Notes: generated by a model from the sequence alone, not told the origin. Shown: positions 1 through 8,838, counted from the stretch's first letter. The stretch is DNA of 38,847 bases from Oscillospiraceae bacterium (GCA_017440545.1 JAFSGZ010000050.1:1-38847); one strand, 5' to 3'. Program-made: numbers and translations.

Positions 1-137
1 AAATTATTGTGTATACATCAGGTTCGCACGATAATAAACTTACAATGTCATTTGTATATGATAATGTTTTATATGAGTTTGGCGGATTTGATTTTACCGA
101 GAGTGAGATGCTTTCTGTAATAGAACAAATGAAATAG
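1..137 (+). CDS. C-terminal end of an unidentified protein (5' truncated by window edge)
   Basis: An open frame enters from the left edge (codons in phase from base 3) and stops at TAG 135-137, giving the last 44 residues. The tail is a short beta-rich stretch (YTSGSHDNKL, then VLYEFGGFDF) ending in an amphipathic helix (TESEMLSVIEQMK). This pattern of strands followed by a short acidic final helix recalls the end of DUF4367-type extracytoplasmic domains, but the match is weak and I do not assign a function. An intrinsic terminator follows directly, so this gene ends its own transcript and is not co-transcribed with spoVT. Confidence 0.55.
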   Translation, partial: IIVYTSGSHDNKLTMSFVYDNVLYEFGGFDFTESEMLSVIEQMK

Positions 138-142
138 TCAAT

Positions 143-173
143 AAAAAGGCAGCGCATCCGCGATGTCTTTTTT
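143..173 (+). terminator. Intrinsic terminator after the left-edge gene
   Basis: AAAAAGGCA (143-151) pairs with TGTCTTTTT (164-172) through one G-U pair. The inner GCG/CGC pairs close a CATC loop with a two-base bulge. The right arm is U-rich. It begins six bases after the stop codon. Confidence 0.6.
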
Positions 174-196
174 ATCCTTAAAAACAAATCTTTGCA

Positions 197-225
197 GTAT
201 AAATTCCCTTTAATCACAAATACTA
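197..225 (+). promoter_or_regulatory. Candidate forespore sigma (SigG/SigF-type) promoter for spoVT
   Basis: GTATA (197-201) fits the -35 pattern GHATR. AATACTA (219-225) differs at one base from the CATACTA type of -10. The gap is 17 bases and the ribosome site follows about 20 bases later. In Bacillus subtilis spoVT is transcribed by SigG, which supports the reading. No good SigA promoter is seen in the same gap. Confidence 0.4.
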
Positions 226-258
226 ACATCACGATTTGAATTTAAAGGAGATTTATAT

Positions 259-792
259 ATGAAAGCAACAGGAATAGTTCGTAGAATTGACGATTTGGGC
301 AGGGTGGTTATACCGAAAGAAATCCGCAGAACAATGAGAATTCGTGAAGGAGACCCGCTGGAGATTTATACTGACAGGAATGGCGAGGTTATTTTGAAAA
401 AATATTCGCCGGTGGGCGAGCTTTCGTCGTTTGCAAAGCAGTGTGCGGATGCGCTTACGCTTGCAACCGATTTTAATGTAATTATTTGCGACCGCGACCA
501 CTGCGTAGCTGCGGCAGGTATTCCTAAAAAGGAGATTATTGAGCGCAGAGTTACACAAGCTGTTGAGGATGTTATGCAGTCGCGAAGCGTTGAGGTTTAT
601 AAAAAGGGTGATGAAAAAAGAGCGGTTGAGGGCATTGACCAAAATATCGCTGTTGCGGCACCTATTATGGCTGCAGGTGATGTCAGCGGAGCTGTTGTGT
701 TAACTTCAAAGGACGAGCGCGAGGCAAGCGAAGCCGATGTAAAGCTTGCAACAGTTGCCGCTTCTTTTTTAGGAAAACAAATGGAATCTTAA
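259..792 (+). CDS. spoVT: Stage V sporulation protein T (AbrB-family regulator)
   Basis: SpoVT is a DNA-binding regulator that tunes forespore (SigG-dependent) gene expression and spore-coat and germination properties in endospore formers. The 177-residue length matches the Bacillus protein (178). Residues 1-50 form the AbrB swapped-hairpin DNA-binding domain (KATGIVRRIDDLGRVVIPKE is near-invariant in this family). Residues from about 55 form a GAF-like domain that acts as the sensor/dimer part. The start has AAAGGAG at 244-250. It is a single-gene unit with terminators on both sides. It lies apart from mfd here, whereas in Bacillus spoVT follows mfd directly. The presence of the gene implies sporulation ancestry but does not prove the organism forms spores. 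Confidence 0.95.
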   Translation: MKATGIVRRIDDLGRVVIPKEIRRTMRIREGDPLEIYTDRNGEVILKKYSPVGELSSFAKQCADALTLATDFNVIICDRDHCVAAAGIPKKEIIERRVTQAVEDVMQSRSVEVYKKGDEKRAVEGIDQNIAVAAPIMAAGDVSGAVVLTSKDEREASEADVKLATVAASFLGKQMES

Positions 793-797
793 ATATT

Positions 798-824
798 AAA
801 AGCCGTCCGATTGGACGGCTTTTT
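798..824. terminator. Bidirectional terminator between spoVT and the epimerase gene
   Basis: AGCCGTCC (801-808), loop GATT, GGACGGCT (813-820), extended by AAA/TTT on the flanks. There is a T-run on the + side and an A-run (T-run on the other strand) on the left. It can stop spoVT and the convergent epimerase gene. Confidence 0.9.
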
Positions 825-826
825 GT

Positions 827-1714
827 TTATTTTATATCTACTAAAACTGAGGCAAATCCGCTGTGGCTTTCTCCTTTTTTAAGGTTTATAAGGTTTGCTT
901 TTTCAAAGCCCTCTTTTGATAGGTTATGGGCATTTACCGAGCAGGTTTGCGGCTCAATGCAGATAAAGGGGCTGTCTATCTTTCTAAAGACAATTAGGTG
1001 TTTGAAGTCCTCTGACATATTAATCTCTATTGAAGTGCTTTTGCTTTTAAGGGTGGGTGAGGAGAAAATTTCTGTGAAATCGTTATCGATTACAAGCCCT
1101 TTGGCGTTCCTGCCGTTTGTTGAGAGGCTTTCAAAAGCCTCATCTGTGGGAATAATCTTCTTTGTGGGATAGCAGCCAATGGCATCAAGCATTATGTTTG
1201 CAGGAATAAAAACCTCAGTGGTGTCGTCAATAGCAAAGAAAGGGTGGAATGCAAAGCCAAAGTCGAAATCACTGTCGCTTTCATTTACAACCTCATATTT
1301 TAAGGTTAATGCGTTTTCAAAAAGCGAATAGGTGAGTCTTAGTGTACATTCAAATGGGAAAGAGTCATAAAGGTGGCTGTCTTTATTGATTTTAATAGAC
1401 AGAACAGCCTCGGTTTGAGTTTTGCTCTCTACTAAAAAGGGCTCGTCATAAACAAGACCGTGAATTTCACGAGGTGTGCCGTTTTTTTGCTGAAGTACTG
1501 TTTTATCGCCGTAAGGCACAAGACAGTCGCGAACTCGGTTAGGGGTCGGGAACAAAACAGGAGTACCTGTTGATTTTTTATTTTGGAGTGCCTCTTTATC
1601 GTAAATTATAATATCCTTATCTCCTATTTTAAACGAAAGAAGATTTGCACCGTAATTTGTTAAAATAACAGCACGGGCGTCTTTGTTTTTAAGCTCTATA
1701 GTGTTAAATTCCAT
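827..1714 (-). CDS. Aldose 1-epimerase family protein (GalM-like)
   Basis: Family members catalyse alpha/beta interconversion of free hexoses, or of hexose-6-phosphates in the YeaD branch, in the cytoplasm. The 295-residue protein has the beta-sandwich family signatures. These are LFPTPNRVRD near residue 55, the active-site histidine region EIHGLVYD near 85, the second histidine in GFAFHPFF near 158, and the C-terminal ICIEPQT whose Glu fits the catalytic base. No signal peptide is present. The ATG is preceded on the minus strand by AAGGAG at good spacing. A TATAAT-like -10 can be read at 1748-1753 (minus strand), but its -35 is poor. It stands alone and convergent to spoVT, so its substrate is not given by context. 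Confidence 0.85.
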   Translation of the reverse strand: MEFNTIELKNKDARAVILTNYGANLLSFKIGDKDIIIYDKEALQNKKSTGTPVLFPTPNRVRDCLVPYGDKTVLQQKNGTPREIHGLVYDEPFLVESKTQTEAVLSIKINKDSHLYDSFPFECTLRLTYSLFENALTLKYEVVNESDSDFDFGFAFHPFFAIDDTTEVFIPANIMLDAIGCYPTKKIIPTDEAFESLSTNGRNAKGLVIDNDFTEIFSSPTLKSKSTSIEINMSEDFKHLIVFRKIDSPFICIEPQTCSVNAHNLSKEGFEKANLINLKKGESHSGFASVLVDIK

Positions 1715-1794
1715 TATAAATTCTCCTTAAATATTACTTTTAACAATATTATAGCTCTTTTTTAAGTAAAATAAAAGAAAAATTAGGAAAAAAC

Positions 1795-1823
1795 TTGCTT
1801 TTTTAAAAATGCTATGCTATAAT
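1795..1823 (+). promoter_or_regulatory. Promoter of the rimP-nusA-infB operon
   Basis: TTGCTT (1795-1800), 17 bases, TATAAT (1818-1823), with a TGC extended -10 immediately upstream. The predicted transcript starts near 1830, leaving a leader of about 75 bases that contains the terminator at 1851-1881. Confidence 0.85.
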
Positions 1824-1850
1824 ACATACAGTTAAAATATCTTGAAAGGT

Positions 1851-1881
1851 AAAGAGTGGGCAAGCCCGCTCTTTTGTTTTT
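1851..1881 (+). terminator. Leader terminator (attenuator) upstream of rimP
   Basis: AAAGAGTGGGC (1851-1861) pairs with GCCCGCTCTTT (1864-1874) with one T-G pair and a minimal loop. It is followed by a T-rich run, TTTTGTTTTT. It lies between the promoter and the first gene, so it can only act on its own operon. In Bacillus subtilis the ylxS(rimP)-nusA operon is reported to be autoregulated by NusA-stimulated termination in its leader without a competing antiterminator. I likewise see no obvious antiterminator here. Confidence 0.8.
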
Positions 1882-1904
1882 GTTAAAACAAGGGAGGTAA
1901 AAAG

Positions 1905-2372
1905 ATGAAAAATTCGGTTAGCACAACCGATGTGGTAAGAGAAATCGTGCTTCCTGTCTGTGAGCAAATGGACCTTACTCTTTGGGATGTAACCTTTGAA
2001 AAAGAGGGCTCAGAGTGGTTTTTAAAGGTTTTAGTTGAAAAGAAGAACGGCAGCATTGATATTAACGAGTGCGAGGCTTTCAGCCGAGCTATTGACCCTC
2101 TCATCGACGAGGCAGACCCCATCGACCAAAGCTATTATTTAGAGGTTGGCTCTCCCGGGCTAAACCGCAAGCTTCGCTTAGAGGAGCATTTTAAAAGATA
2201 TATAGGCGAGGAAGTTTTAGTAAGGCTTATAAGACCGCTTGAGGATAAAAGACGAGAAGTAGGCGGTATTTTAAAAGAGTATTTAAAGGACAGCATAGTT
2301 GTAGCTCAAGACGAGGATGATATTAAAATTATGCTTTCCGACACAGCATTTGTTAAACTTTGTGACGACTAA
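1905..2372 (+). CDS. rimP: Ribosome maturation factor RimP
   Basis: RimP assists maturation of the 30S ribosomal subunit. The 155-residue size is normal. The N-terminal alpha/beta domain carries the conserved LWDVTFEKEG and the acidic helix INECEAFSRAI. The hallmark YYLEVGSPGLNRKL lies near residues 77-90, followed by an Sm-like C-terminal domain. GGGAGG sits just upstream of the ATG. It is the first gene of the operon, downstream of an attenuator-like hairpin, and nusA follows after 26 bases, the usual order in bacteria. Confidence 0.96.
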   Translation: MKNSVSTTDVVREIVLPVCEQMDLTLWDVTFEKEGSEWFLKVLVEKKNGSIDINECEAFSRAIDPLIDEADPIDQSYYLEVGSPGLNRKLRLEEHFKRYIGEEVLVRLIRPLEDKRREVGGILKEYLKDSIVVAQDEDDIKIMLSDTAFVKLCDD

Positions 2373-2398
2373 TATAAATTTTGGAGGAGTAAACAAAA

Positions 2399-3472
2399 AT
2401 GAACAACGAATTTTTTGACGCACTAATTATGCTTGAGCAGGAAAAGGGCATTGACAGCACAAGCCTGCTTGAAAAAATCACAGTAGCCATTGAAAATGCA
2501 ATAAAAAAGGATTTTGGCGACCCTGAAAACATTATTATTGACATCAACCCCGAAAACAGAAAATTCAACATCGCAATTCGCAAAGAGGTTGTTGAGGAAG
2601 TCTTAAATCCCAAGGCAGAGATTACTTTAGAGGAAGCTTTAAAGTACAGCAAGCGCGCTAAAATCGGCGGACACGTTGATATGAAAATTAAAACCAAGGA
2701 TATGGGCAGAATTGCCGCTCAAAGTGCAAAGCACATATTCCGTCAGGGAATTAAAGAAGAAGAAAGAATGAACACCTTTAAGGAGTATCAAAGCAAGGTA
2801 CACGAGCTTATCTCTGCAACAGTAACCTCTATTGACGAGGCACGCGGCTCGGTTACTCTTGATATGGGCAGAGGCGAGCTTATGCTTCCTCAGTCGGAAA
2901 TGATTCCCGGCGAGAGCTTTACTATCGGTGAGCAGATTAAGGTTTATGTTGTCGATGTAAAGCGCAACACCGAGAAAACCTCAAGACCTCCCAAGATTAT
3001 GATTTCAAGAACACATCCCGGTATGGTTAAGCGTCTTTTTGAGCTTAACGTTCCCGAAATTTACGATGGTACAGTTGAAATTAAATCAATTTCAAGAGAA
3101 GCAGGTTCAAGAACAAAAATCGCAGTTTACAGCAAGGATGAAAATGTTGACGCTATGGGCGCCTGCATTGGTAATAAATCAAGCCGTATCGACAGCGTGG
3201 TAAATGAGCTTGGCGGCGAAAAGATTGACATTGTAAACTACAGTGACGACCCCGTTGAGTTTATAACTTCGGCACTCTCTCCTGCAAAGCACATCACAAA
3301 GGTTGAGCTTTTAGAGAGTGAAGAGGGAGTTAAAGCCTGCCGCGTAACAGTTGCGGATAATGAGCTTTCACTTGCAATCGGTAATAAAGGTCAGAATGTA
3401 AGACTTGCTGCAAGACTTACAGGTTATAAAATAGATATCCGTCCCGAAAGCGGATTTTACGGAGAAAACTGA
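2399..3472 (+). CDS. nusA: Transcription termination/antitermination factor NusA
   Basis: NusA binds RNA polymerase and nascent RNA, and controls pausing, intrinsic termination and antitermination. Domains read in order: an N-terminal RNAP-binding domain (about 1-125), an S1 domain (about 130-200, around TVTSIDEARGSVTLDMGRGE), KH1 (GACIGNKSSRIDSVVNELGG) and KH2 (LAIGNKGQNVRLAARLTGY). The 357-residue chain ends soon after KH2, so it lacks the acidic C-terminal repeats of enterobacterial NusA, as is typical of Firmicutes. GGAGGAG precedes the ATG. Its place behind a leader terminator suggests it represses its own operon when abundant. Confidence 0.97.
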   Translation: MNNEFFDALIMLEQEKGIDSTSLLEKITVAIENAIKKDFGDPENIIIDINPENRKFNIAIRKEVVEEVLNPKAEITLEEALKYSKRAKIGGHVDMKIKTKDMGRIAAQSAKHIFRQGIKEEERMNTFKEYQSKVHELISATVTSIDEARGSVTLDMGRGELMLPQSEMIPGESFTIGEQIKVYVVDVKRNTEKTSRPPKIMISRTHPGMVKRLFELNVPEIYDGTVEIKSISREAGSRTKIAVYSKDENVDAMGACIGNKSSRIDSVVNELGGEKIDIVNYSDDPVEFITSALSPAKHITKVELLESEEGVKACRVTVADNELSLAIGNKGQNVRLAARLTGYKIDIRPESGFYGEN

Positions 3473-3501
3473 GCATAAAACTTAAATTTGGAGGGTTTTA
3501 A

Positions 3502-3771
3502 ATGCAGACAAAGAAAATTCCCGAAAGAAGCTGCATAGGCTGTAAGGAGAAAAAACCAAAACGCGAGCTCATAAGAATAGTAAGAACTAAAGAAGGCTCG
3601 GTTGAGGTTGATTTTACAGGCAGAAAATCGGGCAGAGGCGCTTATATTTGTAATAGCGTGGACTGTCTTAATAAAGCTAAAAAGAGCCGCGCTTTAAGCC
3701 GCGCGCTTGAATGTGAAATACCCTCCGAAGTATACGAGCGTTTAGAGGGGGAGCTTTCAAAAAATGAATGA
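3502..3771 (+). CDS. rnpM: YlxR/RnpM family RNA-binding protein (DUF448)
   Basis: The small basic protein (89 residues) has the YlxR signature KIPERSCIGCKEKKPKRELI near the N terminus and the GRKSGRGAYIC motif near residue 50. Bacillus YlxR has recently been described as RnpM, a protein that binds RNase P RNA and modulates its activity; older work tied it to transcriptional effects. The cysteines C11, C14, C50 and C55 are spaced like a possible metal or fold-stabilising cluster, though family members do not all keep them. GGAGGG precedes the ATG, and the end overlaps ylxQ by eight bases. Confidence 0.92.
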   Translation: MQTKKIPERSCIGCKEKKPKRELIRIVRTKEGSVEVDFTGRKSGRGAYICNSVDCLNKAKKSRALSRALECEIPSEVYERLEGELSKNE

Positions 3772-4084
3772 TGCGTTTTTACTCTCTCTCGGCATTTGTA
3801 TGAAGGCTAAAAAGTTAAGTTACGGCTTTGACACAGTTAAAGAAAGCCTTCAAAGCGGCGCTGCTTGCGTGGTGTTTGTAACAAATGACATCTCGCAAAA
3901 AAGTCAAAAGGAAATCAGCTTTGAGTGCAAAAATGTGGGCGTTGAAATTATAAAAACTGCCTACGACACAGACACTCTCGGCGGCGCTATCGGAAGAAAA
4001 ACAAAAATTGTATCGGTAAACGACAAGGGCTTTGCCGATATGCTAAAACTTAAGCTCAGTTACAACAAGGAGGATATACTATGA
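3764..4084 (+). CDS. ylxQ: L7Ae-family K-turn-binding protein YlxQ
   Basis: The 106-residue protein is of the L7Ae/L30e fold. Bacterial YlxQ binds kink-turn RNA motifs and is tied to ribosome or RNase P RNA biology by its family and operon position. The sequence shows the short alpha-beta-alpha core. [19 protein letters not shown] provides the first helix pair, [11 protein letters not shown] the central strand, and [15 protein letters not shown] the RNA-contact loop and last strand. Its ATG lies inside the end of rnpM and its stop overlaps the infB ATG (ATGA), indicating translational coupling on both sides. Confidence 0.9.
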   Translation: MNDAFLLSLGICMKAKKLSYGFDTVKESLQSGAACVVFVTNDISQKSQKEISFECKNVGVEIIKTAYDTDTLGGAIGRKTKIVSVNDKGFADMLKLKLSYNKEDIL

Positions 4085-6576
4085 TAGTTAAATATAAAGT
4101 ATCAGAGGTCGCACGCGACCTTAATGTCGACAGCAAAGAAATTATAAACCTCTTGCTTAAATATGAAAGCGAACCTAAAAAGACCACAAGCACATTAAGC
4201 GAAGAGGAATTAAACTTAATATTCCAGCATTACACAACTGTAAAGGCTTTAAGTAGCTTTGACAGCTATTTTGAGGAAGGAAACCGTCATCAAAGAGTGA
4301 CTGCTTCTCAAAAAGAAGCTAAAAAGGAAGAACCCAAAAAGGCTGAAGTTAAAAAAGAAGAGCCTAAAAAAGAGGTTAAAAAGGAAGTAAAAGCAGAAAC
4401 TAAAAAGGAAGCACCTAAAAAAGAAGAGGTTAAAAAACAAGAGCCTAAGAAGGAAGCTAAGCCTGAAATAAAGGAAGAGCCTAAAAAAGAGATTAAGGCA
4501 GAGCCTAAAAAGGTTAGAAAAGAGGAGAATACTCCTAAAAAGCCTAAAGAAAAATTTGCAAATGTTATCAAAACCCGCTCAACCGAAACTATGGAAGTTC
4601 AAAAGCAGGTTAGAAAGGTTAACACCAGAACCGACTTTGTTGAGCTTGATAAGTATAACGAAAAATACGAAAGAATTGCACCCAGCAGCTCTTATAACTC
4701 GGATAATATCCAAAGAAAGCAAAAGCTTGCTCAAAAGTCACAGCAAAGAGGCAAGCCTATGTCTTCAAAGAGAGAAACCGAGGCTGATAAGCTCAGAAGA
4801 ATTCAAGCTCAGCAGCAGAAAAAGCAGCAGCTTAAGATTACAATTCCCGATGAAATTGTTGTTTCTGAGCTTGCAATGCGCTTAAAGGTTAAAGCAGCTG
4901 AGGTTATTAAAAGACTTATGCTTCTCGGCGTAATGGCAACCGCAAACCAGACAATCGACTATGACACTGCCGCTATGGTGGCTATGGAGCTTGATGCAAA
5001 GGTTGAAAAAGAGGTTGTTGTTACCATCGAAGAGCGTCTTATTGAGGATATAGAGGATAAGGCAGAGGATTTAGAGCCCCGTTCGCCCATCGTTGTTGTT
5101 ATGGGACACGTTGACCACGGTAAAACCTCTCTTCTCGATGCTATCCGTAACACAAGTGTAACCTCAACAGAGGCAGGCGGTATTACACAGCACATCGGTG
5201 CTTACAAAATCACCGCTAATGACAGAGAAATCACCTTCCTTGACACCCCCGGACACGAAGCATTTACAGCTATGCGTGCAAGAGGTGCACAGATTACAGA
5301 TATTGCAATTATCGTTGTTGCCGCAGACGACGGCATTATGCCCCAAACTGTTGAGGCAATTAACCACGCTAAAGCCGCAGAGGTTAGCATTATAGTTGCA
5401 ATCAATAAAATGGATAAGCCCGAAGCAAACCCCGAAAGAGTTAAGCAAGAGCTTACCGAGCATGAGCTTGTTCCTGAGGAATGGGGCGGCGATATAATTT
5501 GTGTTCCTGTTTCGGCTAAAACACACGCTGGTATTGATGAGCTTCTTGAAATGGTGCTCTTAACTGCCGATGTAAAGGAATTAAAGGCTAACCCCAACAG
5601 AGCTGCAAAGGGTATTGTTGTTGAGGCTAAGCTTGATAAGGGCAGAGGTCCCGTTGCAACTGTATTAGTTCAGAACGGAACATTAAATGCAGGTGATATT
5701 ATTATTGCCGGAACAGCAGTTGGTAGAGTTAGAGCTATGACCGACGATAAGGGTAGACGTGTTAAAGTGGCAGGCCCCTCAACACCTGTTGAGATTGTAG
5801 GACTTGGCGAAGTTCCCAGCGCAGGCGATATCTTTAACTGTGTTGAGGACGAAAGACTTGCAAGAGAGCTTGTTGAACAGCGTAAGCAGTCACTAAAAGA
5901 GGAGAAATTCTCTGCATATCAAAAGGTAACCTTAGATAACCTCTTCAGCCAGATTGAAGAGGGTGAAATGAAGGAGCTTTCGATTATCGTTAAGGCAGAC
6001 GTTCAGGGTACTGCCGAGGCTGTTAAGCAGTCACTTGAAAAGCTCACAAATGAAGAGGTTAGAGTTAGAGTAATTCACTCGGGCGTAGGCGGAATTAATG
6101 AGTCTGACGTTATGCTCGCAGATGCCTCAAATGCAATTATAGTAGGCTTTAATGTTCGCCCCGACACAACCGCTGATGATATGGCAAAAGATAAGGGCGT
6201 TGACCTTAGATGTTATCGTATTATTTACGACTGCATCGAGGAAGTAAAATCTGCTATGAAGGGTATGCTTGCACCTAAATACAGAGATGTTGAGCAGGGC
6301 AAGGCTGAGGTTCGTCAGGTTTATAAGCTTTCGGGCGTTGGCGCAGTTGCAGGCTGCTATGTAACTGTAGGTAAGGTTACAAGACACTCTAAAATTCGCG
6401 TTGTTCGCGACGGTATTGTAATTGCTGAGGATGAGCTTTCATCATTAAAGCGCTTTAAGGATGACGTTAAAGAGGTTGCTTCAAACTATGAGTGCGGCAT
6501 GGCACTTGAAAAGTTTAACGACATTAAAGAGGGCGACATTTTTGAGGCATTTATAACCGAGGAATATAGAGATTAA
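4081..6576 (+). CDS. infB: Translation initiation factor IF-2
   Basis: IF-2 is the GTPase that brings initiator fMet-tRNA to the 30S subunit and drives subunit joining. The 831-residue chain starts with an IF2_N module ([20 protein letters not shown]). A long Lys/Glu/Pro-rich linker of KKEEPKK-type repeats spans about residues 75-160. A second IF2_N (about 255-300) and the G domain follow, with GHVDHGKTS (about 341), DTPGHEAF (about 387) and NKMD (about 441). Domains II to IV lie beyond, including [20 protein letters not shown] sits ahead of the ATG, which overlaps the ylxQ stop. The linker uses almost only AAA/AAG and GAA/GAG codons and gives long spurious frames on both strands. Confidence 0.98.
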   Translation: MIVKYKVSEVARDLNVDSKEIINLLLKYESEPKKTTSTLSEEELNLIFQHYTTVKALSSFDSYFEEGNRHQRVTASQKEAKKEEPKKAEVKKEEPKKEVKKEVKAETKKEAPKKEEVKKQEPKKEAKPEIKEEPKKEIKAEPKKVRKEENTPKKPKEKFANVIKTRSTETMEVQKQVRKVNTRTDFVELDKYNEKYERIAPSSSYNSDNIQRKQKLAQKSQQRGKPMSSKRETEADKLRRIQAQQQKKQQLKITIPDEIVVSELAMRLKVKAAEVIKRLMLLGVMATANQTIDYDTAAMVAMELDAKVEKEVVVTIEERLIEDIEDKAEDLEPRSPIVVVMGHVDHGKTSLLDAIRNTSVTSTEAGGITQHIGAYKITANDREITFLDTPGHEAFTAMRARGAQITDIAIIVVAADDGIMPQTVEAINHAKAAEVSIIVAINKMDKPEANPERVKQELTEHELVPEEWGGDIICVPVSAKTHAGIDELLEMVLLTADVKELKANPNRAAKGIVVEAKLDKGRGPVATVLVQNGTLNAGDIIIAGTAVGRVRAMTDDKGRRVKVAGPSTPVEIVGLGEVPSAGDIFNCVEDERLARELVEQRKQSLKEEKFSAYQKVTLDNLFSQIEEGEMKELSIIVKADVQGTAEAVKQSLEKLTNEEVRVRVIHSGVGGINESDVMLADASNAIIVGFNVRPDTTADDMAKDKGVDLRCYRIIYDCIEEVKSAMKGMLAPKYRDVEQGKAEVRQVYKLSGVGAVAGCYVTVGKVTRHSKIRVVRDGIVIAEDELSSLKRFKDDVKEVASNYECGMALEKFNDIKEGDIFEAFITEEYRD

Positions 6577-6598
6577 TTTTAAAAAGGAATTTATAAAA

Positions 6599-6952
6599 AT
6601 GGGAAAAAGCTATAAGGTTGATAAGTCAGCTGAAGATATTAAATACGCTTTAGTTGAAATATTAAGAGATATAAAAGACCCGCGCGTTTCTCAAATGCTC
6701 AGCATTGTGCATGTGGATTTAACAAATGATTTGTCACAGGTTAAGGTTTATGTCAGTGCCATTGAGGGCTTTGAAACAACAAAAAAATCAGTGGAAGGCT
6801 TAAAGTCGGCGGCAGGTTTTGTCCGCCGCGAGCTTGCACACAGAGTTAAAATGCGTGCAATTCCCGAGGTTATTTTTGTGGCAGATAACTCTATTGAACA
6901 TAGCGCACACATAAACAGCCTTATCTTAAAGTTTAACCAAAAAGACGATTAA
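6599..6952 (+). CDS. rbfA: Ribosome-binding factor A
   Basis: RbfA binds immature 30S subunits during 16S 5'-end processing and cold adaptation. The 117-residue length is normal. The single KH-type domain shows ILRDIKDPRVSQMLSIVHVD, the DLSQVKVYVSA strand, and the late helix with AAGFVRRELAHRVKMRAIPE, followed by the hallmark IEHSAHINSLI. It begins after a weak AAGGAA ribosome site 22 bases behind infB and is followed at once by nrnA. Confidence 0.96.
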   Translation: MGKSYKVDKSAEDIKYALVEILRDIKDPRVSQMLSIVHVDLTNDLSQVKVYVSAIEGFETTKKSVEGLKSAAGFVRRELAHRVKMRAIPEVIFVADNSIEHSAHINSLILKFNQKDD

Positions 6953-6965
6953 AACGGAGGAACAA

Positions 6966-7910
6966 ATGGGTACAGATATAAAAACTGCTGCCGAGATGTT
7001 AAGATGTGCTGATAATATTGTAATTCTCACACACCAAAACCCCGATGGTGATACACTCGGCTGTGCATTCGCGCTATATTACACCCTAAAAGCAAAAGGC
7101 AAAAAGGTTAGAGTTGAAAACGAGAGAGAAATTCCTTCAAAGTACAGTTTTTTATATAAAGACTATGTAAAAGAGGAATTTGAGCCTCAGTTTGTTGTGG
7201 CTGTTGATATTGCATCAACAAGCCTTTTCGGCAAGGGATTAGAGCATTATGAAAATAAGGTCGACCTTTGTATCGATCATCATAAATCAAATACCCTTTA
7301 TGCAAAAAACACCCTTGTTGACGAAAGGGTTGCCGCTGCTTGTGAGCTTGTTTTTGATGTAATAATGGAGCTTGACGGCGACATTTCGGATAAGGCACTA
7401 CTTTGCATTTACACCGGCGTCAGCACCGACTGTGGCTGTTTTAAATTTTCAAACACCACAGCTAAAGCACACGCAATAGCTTCGCTTTCTTTAGACAGAA
7501 ATATTGATATTTACAATGTAAACAGACTAATGTTTGAAAACAAAAGCCGTGCTCAGCTTGATGTTGAAAAATATGCTCTTCAAACCCTAAAGTTTTACTA
7601 TAATGGCAGATGCGCCGTTATAACTGTAACACAGGATATTTTGAAAGAGGCAGGTGCCGAGGAGTGTGACCTTGATGCACTTCCCGCAATGACAAGACAA
7701 ATTCAAGGCGTTGAGGTGGGCGTTGTAATCAAAGAGAGAAATGAGGGTGAATTTAAGGTTTCTCTCAGAACAGGTAAAAGCCCTGATGCAAGCGCAATTT
7801 GCGCCGTGTATGGCGGCGGCGGACACGCTGGTGCCGCAGGCTGCACGCTTTACGGCGATGTAAATGAGATAAGAGAAAAAATTGTTGAAACTATAGGTAA
7901 TTTTATATGA
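6966..7910 (+). CDS. nrnA: DHH/DHHA1 bifunctional nanoRNase / pAp phosphatase NrnA
   Basis: NrnA degrades 2-5 nt RNAs and dephosphorylates 3'-phosphoadenosine-5'-phosphate using Mn2+. The N-terminal DHH domain shows the metal motifs NPDGDTLG (about residues 25-32), VAVDIAS (about 78-84) and the name-giving CIDHHKSN (about 102-109). The C-terminal DHHA1 substrate domain ends with GGGGHAGAAG (about 286-295). The length of 314 is typical. CGGAGG precedes the ATG. Its last codons overlap the truB start (ATGA), so the two are translationally coupled. This position between rbfA and truB is standard in Firmicutes. Confidence 0.93.
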   Translation: MGTDIKTAAEMLRCADNIVILTHQNPDGDTLGCAFALYYTLKAKGKKVRVENEREIPSKYSFLYKDYVKEEFEPQFVVAVDIASTSLFGKGLEHYENKVDLCIDHHKSNTLYAKNTLVDERVAAACELVFDVIMELDGDISDKALLCIYTGVSTDCGCFKFSNTTAKAHAIASLSLDRNIDIYNVNRLMFENKSRAQLDVEKYALQTLKFYYNGRCAVITVTQDILKEAGAEECDLDALPAMTRQIQGVEVGVVIKERNEGEFKVSLRTGKSPDASAICAVYGGGGHAGAAGCTLYGDVNEIREKIVETIGNFI

Positions 7911-8836
7911 AAAGCGGATTTATTCTTGTAAACAAGCCTATGGGATTTACCTCTTTTGATGTTATTGCAAAGTTAAGAGGTATCTTAAAGACCAAAAAAC
8001 TCGGGCACGGCGGCACGCTCGACCCCAATGCAACGGGTGTACTTCCCGTCTTTGTAGAGGGTGCCACTAAGGCTATTGACCTTTTAAACAGGCAGGATAA
8101 AAAATATATTGCCAGAATAAAATTAGGAATTGAAACCGACACGCAGGACATTTGGGGCGAGGTTTTAAGCACCTGTGAGCCTATTTGCGATGAAGAAAAA
8201 ATTAAAGAAGCAATAGAAAGCTTTAAGGGCGAAATTTCACAGCTTCCGCCAATGTATTCGGCTATAAAAATAAACGGCGTTCGCCTTTATGATTTAGCAA
8301 GGCAGGGTGTTGAGATTTCGCGCGACGAGAGAATTGTAAATATATTCTCAATAAAATATTTAGGCAAAACCGAAAATGAAAACGAATACGAGTTTTCGGT
8401 TCACTGTTCAAAGGGCACATATATAAGAACTTTGTGTGTAGATATAGGTGAGAAATTAGGGTGTAGTGCCGTTATGAGCTCGCTTTGTCGCACAATGGCT
8501 CTCGGCTTTTCTATTGATGATGCGGTAAGCCTTGAAAAAATTGAGGAGCTTTCAAAAGAAGGCAGGGTAGATGAAATTATAGGCGATACACAAAAGCTGT
8601 TTTCAGAGTTTCCACCTATAATTTTAAACGAAAAGCTTGCGCATTTATATAAAAACGGCGTTGGGCTTCACCCTCAAAGAGTAAGCGGCGTTCTTTACGA
8701 TGAGGTTTATAAAATAGGCGAAGGTCAAAAGTATGCCGTGTATGATAAAGATGAGAATTTTATCGGCATAGGCCATGTTGATTATCAAAAGAAGGAGTTT
8801 CGCTCTCTTAAAATGTTTTTAAAAGAGCAGGCTTAA
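7907..8836 (+). CDS. truB: tRNA pseudouridine(55) synthase TruB
   Basis: TruB converts U55 in the T-loop of tRNAs to pseudouridine. The catalytic motif GGTLDPNATGVLPV is at residues 35-48, with nucleophile Asp39. The later family motifs LPPMYSAIKINGVRLYDLAR and GTYIRTLC are present. The C-terminal quarter has the small TruB_C/PUA-like domain, ending in FRSLKMFLKEQA. There is no strong ribosome site of its own; the ATGA overlap with nrnA suggests reinitiation. The 309-residue length is normal for Firmicutes. Confidence 0.96.
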   Translation: MKSGFILVNKPMGFTSFDVIAKLRGILKTKKLGHGGTLDPNATGVLPVFVEGATKAIDLLNRQDKKYIARIKLGIETDTQDIWGEVLSTCEPICDEEKIKEAIESFKGEISQLPPMYSAIKINGVRLYDLARQGVEISRDERIVNIFSIKYLGKTENENEYEFSVHCSKGTYIRTLCVDIGEKLGCSAVMSSLCRTMALGFSIDDAVSLEKIEELSKEGRVDEIIGDTQKLFSEFPPIILNEKLAHLYKNGVGLHPQRVSGVLYDEVYKIGEGQKYAVYDKDENFIGIGHVDYQKKEFRSLKMFLKEQA

Positions 8837-8838
8837 AA

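Noticed and set aside
1-137. Assigning the left-edge fragment to DUF4367
   Set aside because: Only 44 residues are visible and the resemblance is to a general pattern, not to diagnostic residues.
4249-4571. Long frames on both strands inside the infB linker
   Set aside because: They are by-products of the repetitive Lys/Glu codons of the IF-2 linker, have low-complexity Phe/Leu/Ser content and no ribosome sites.
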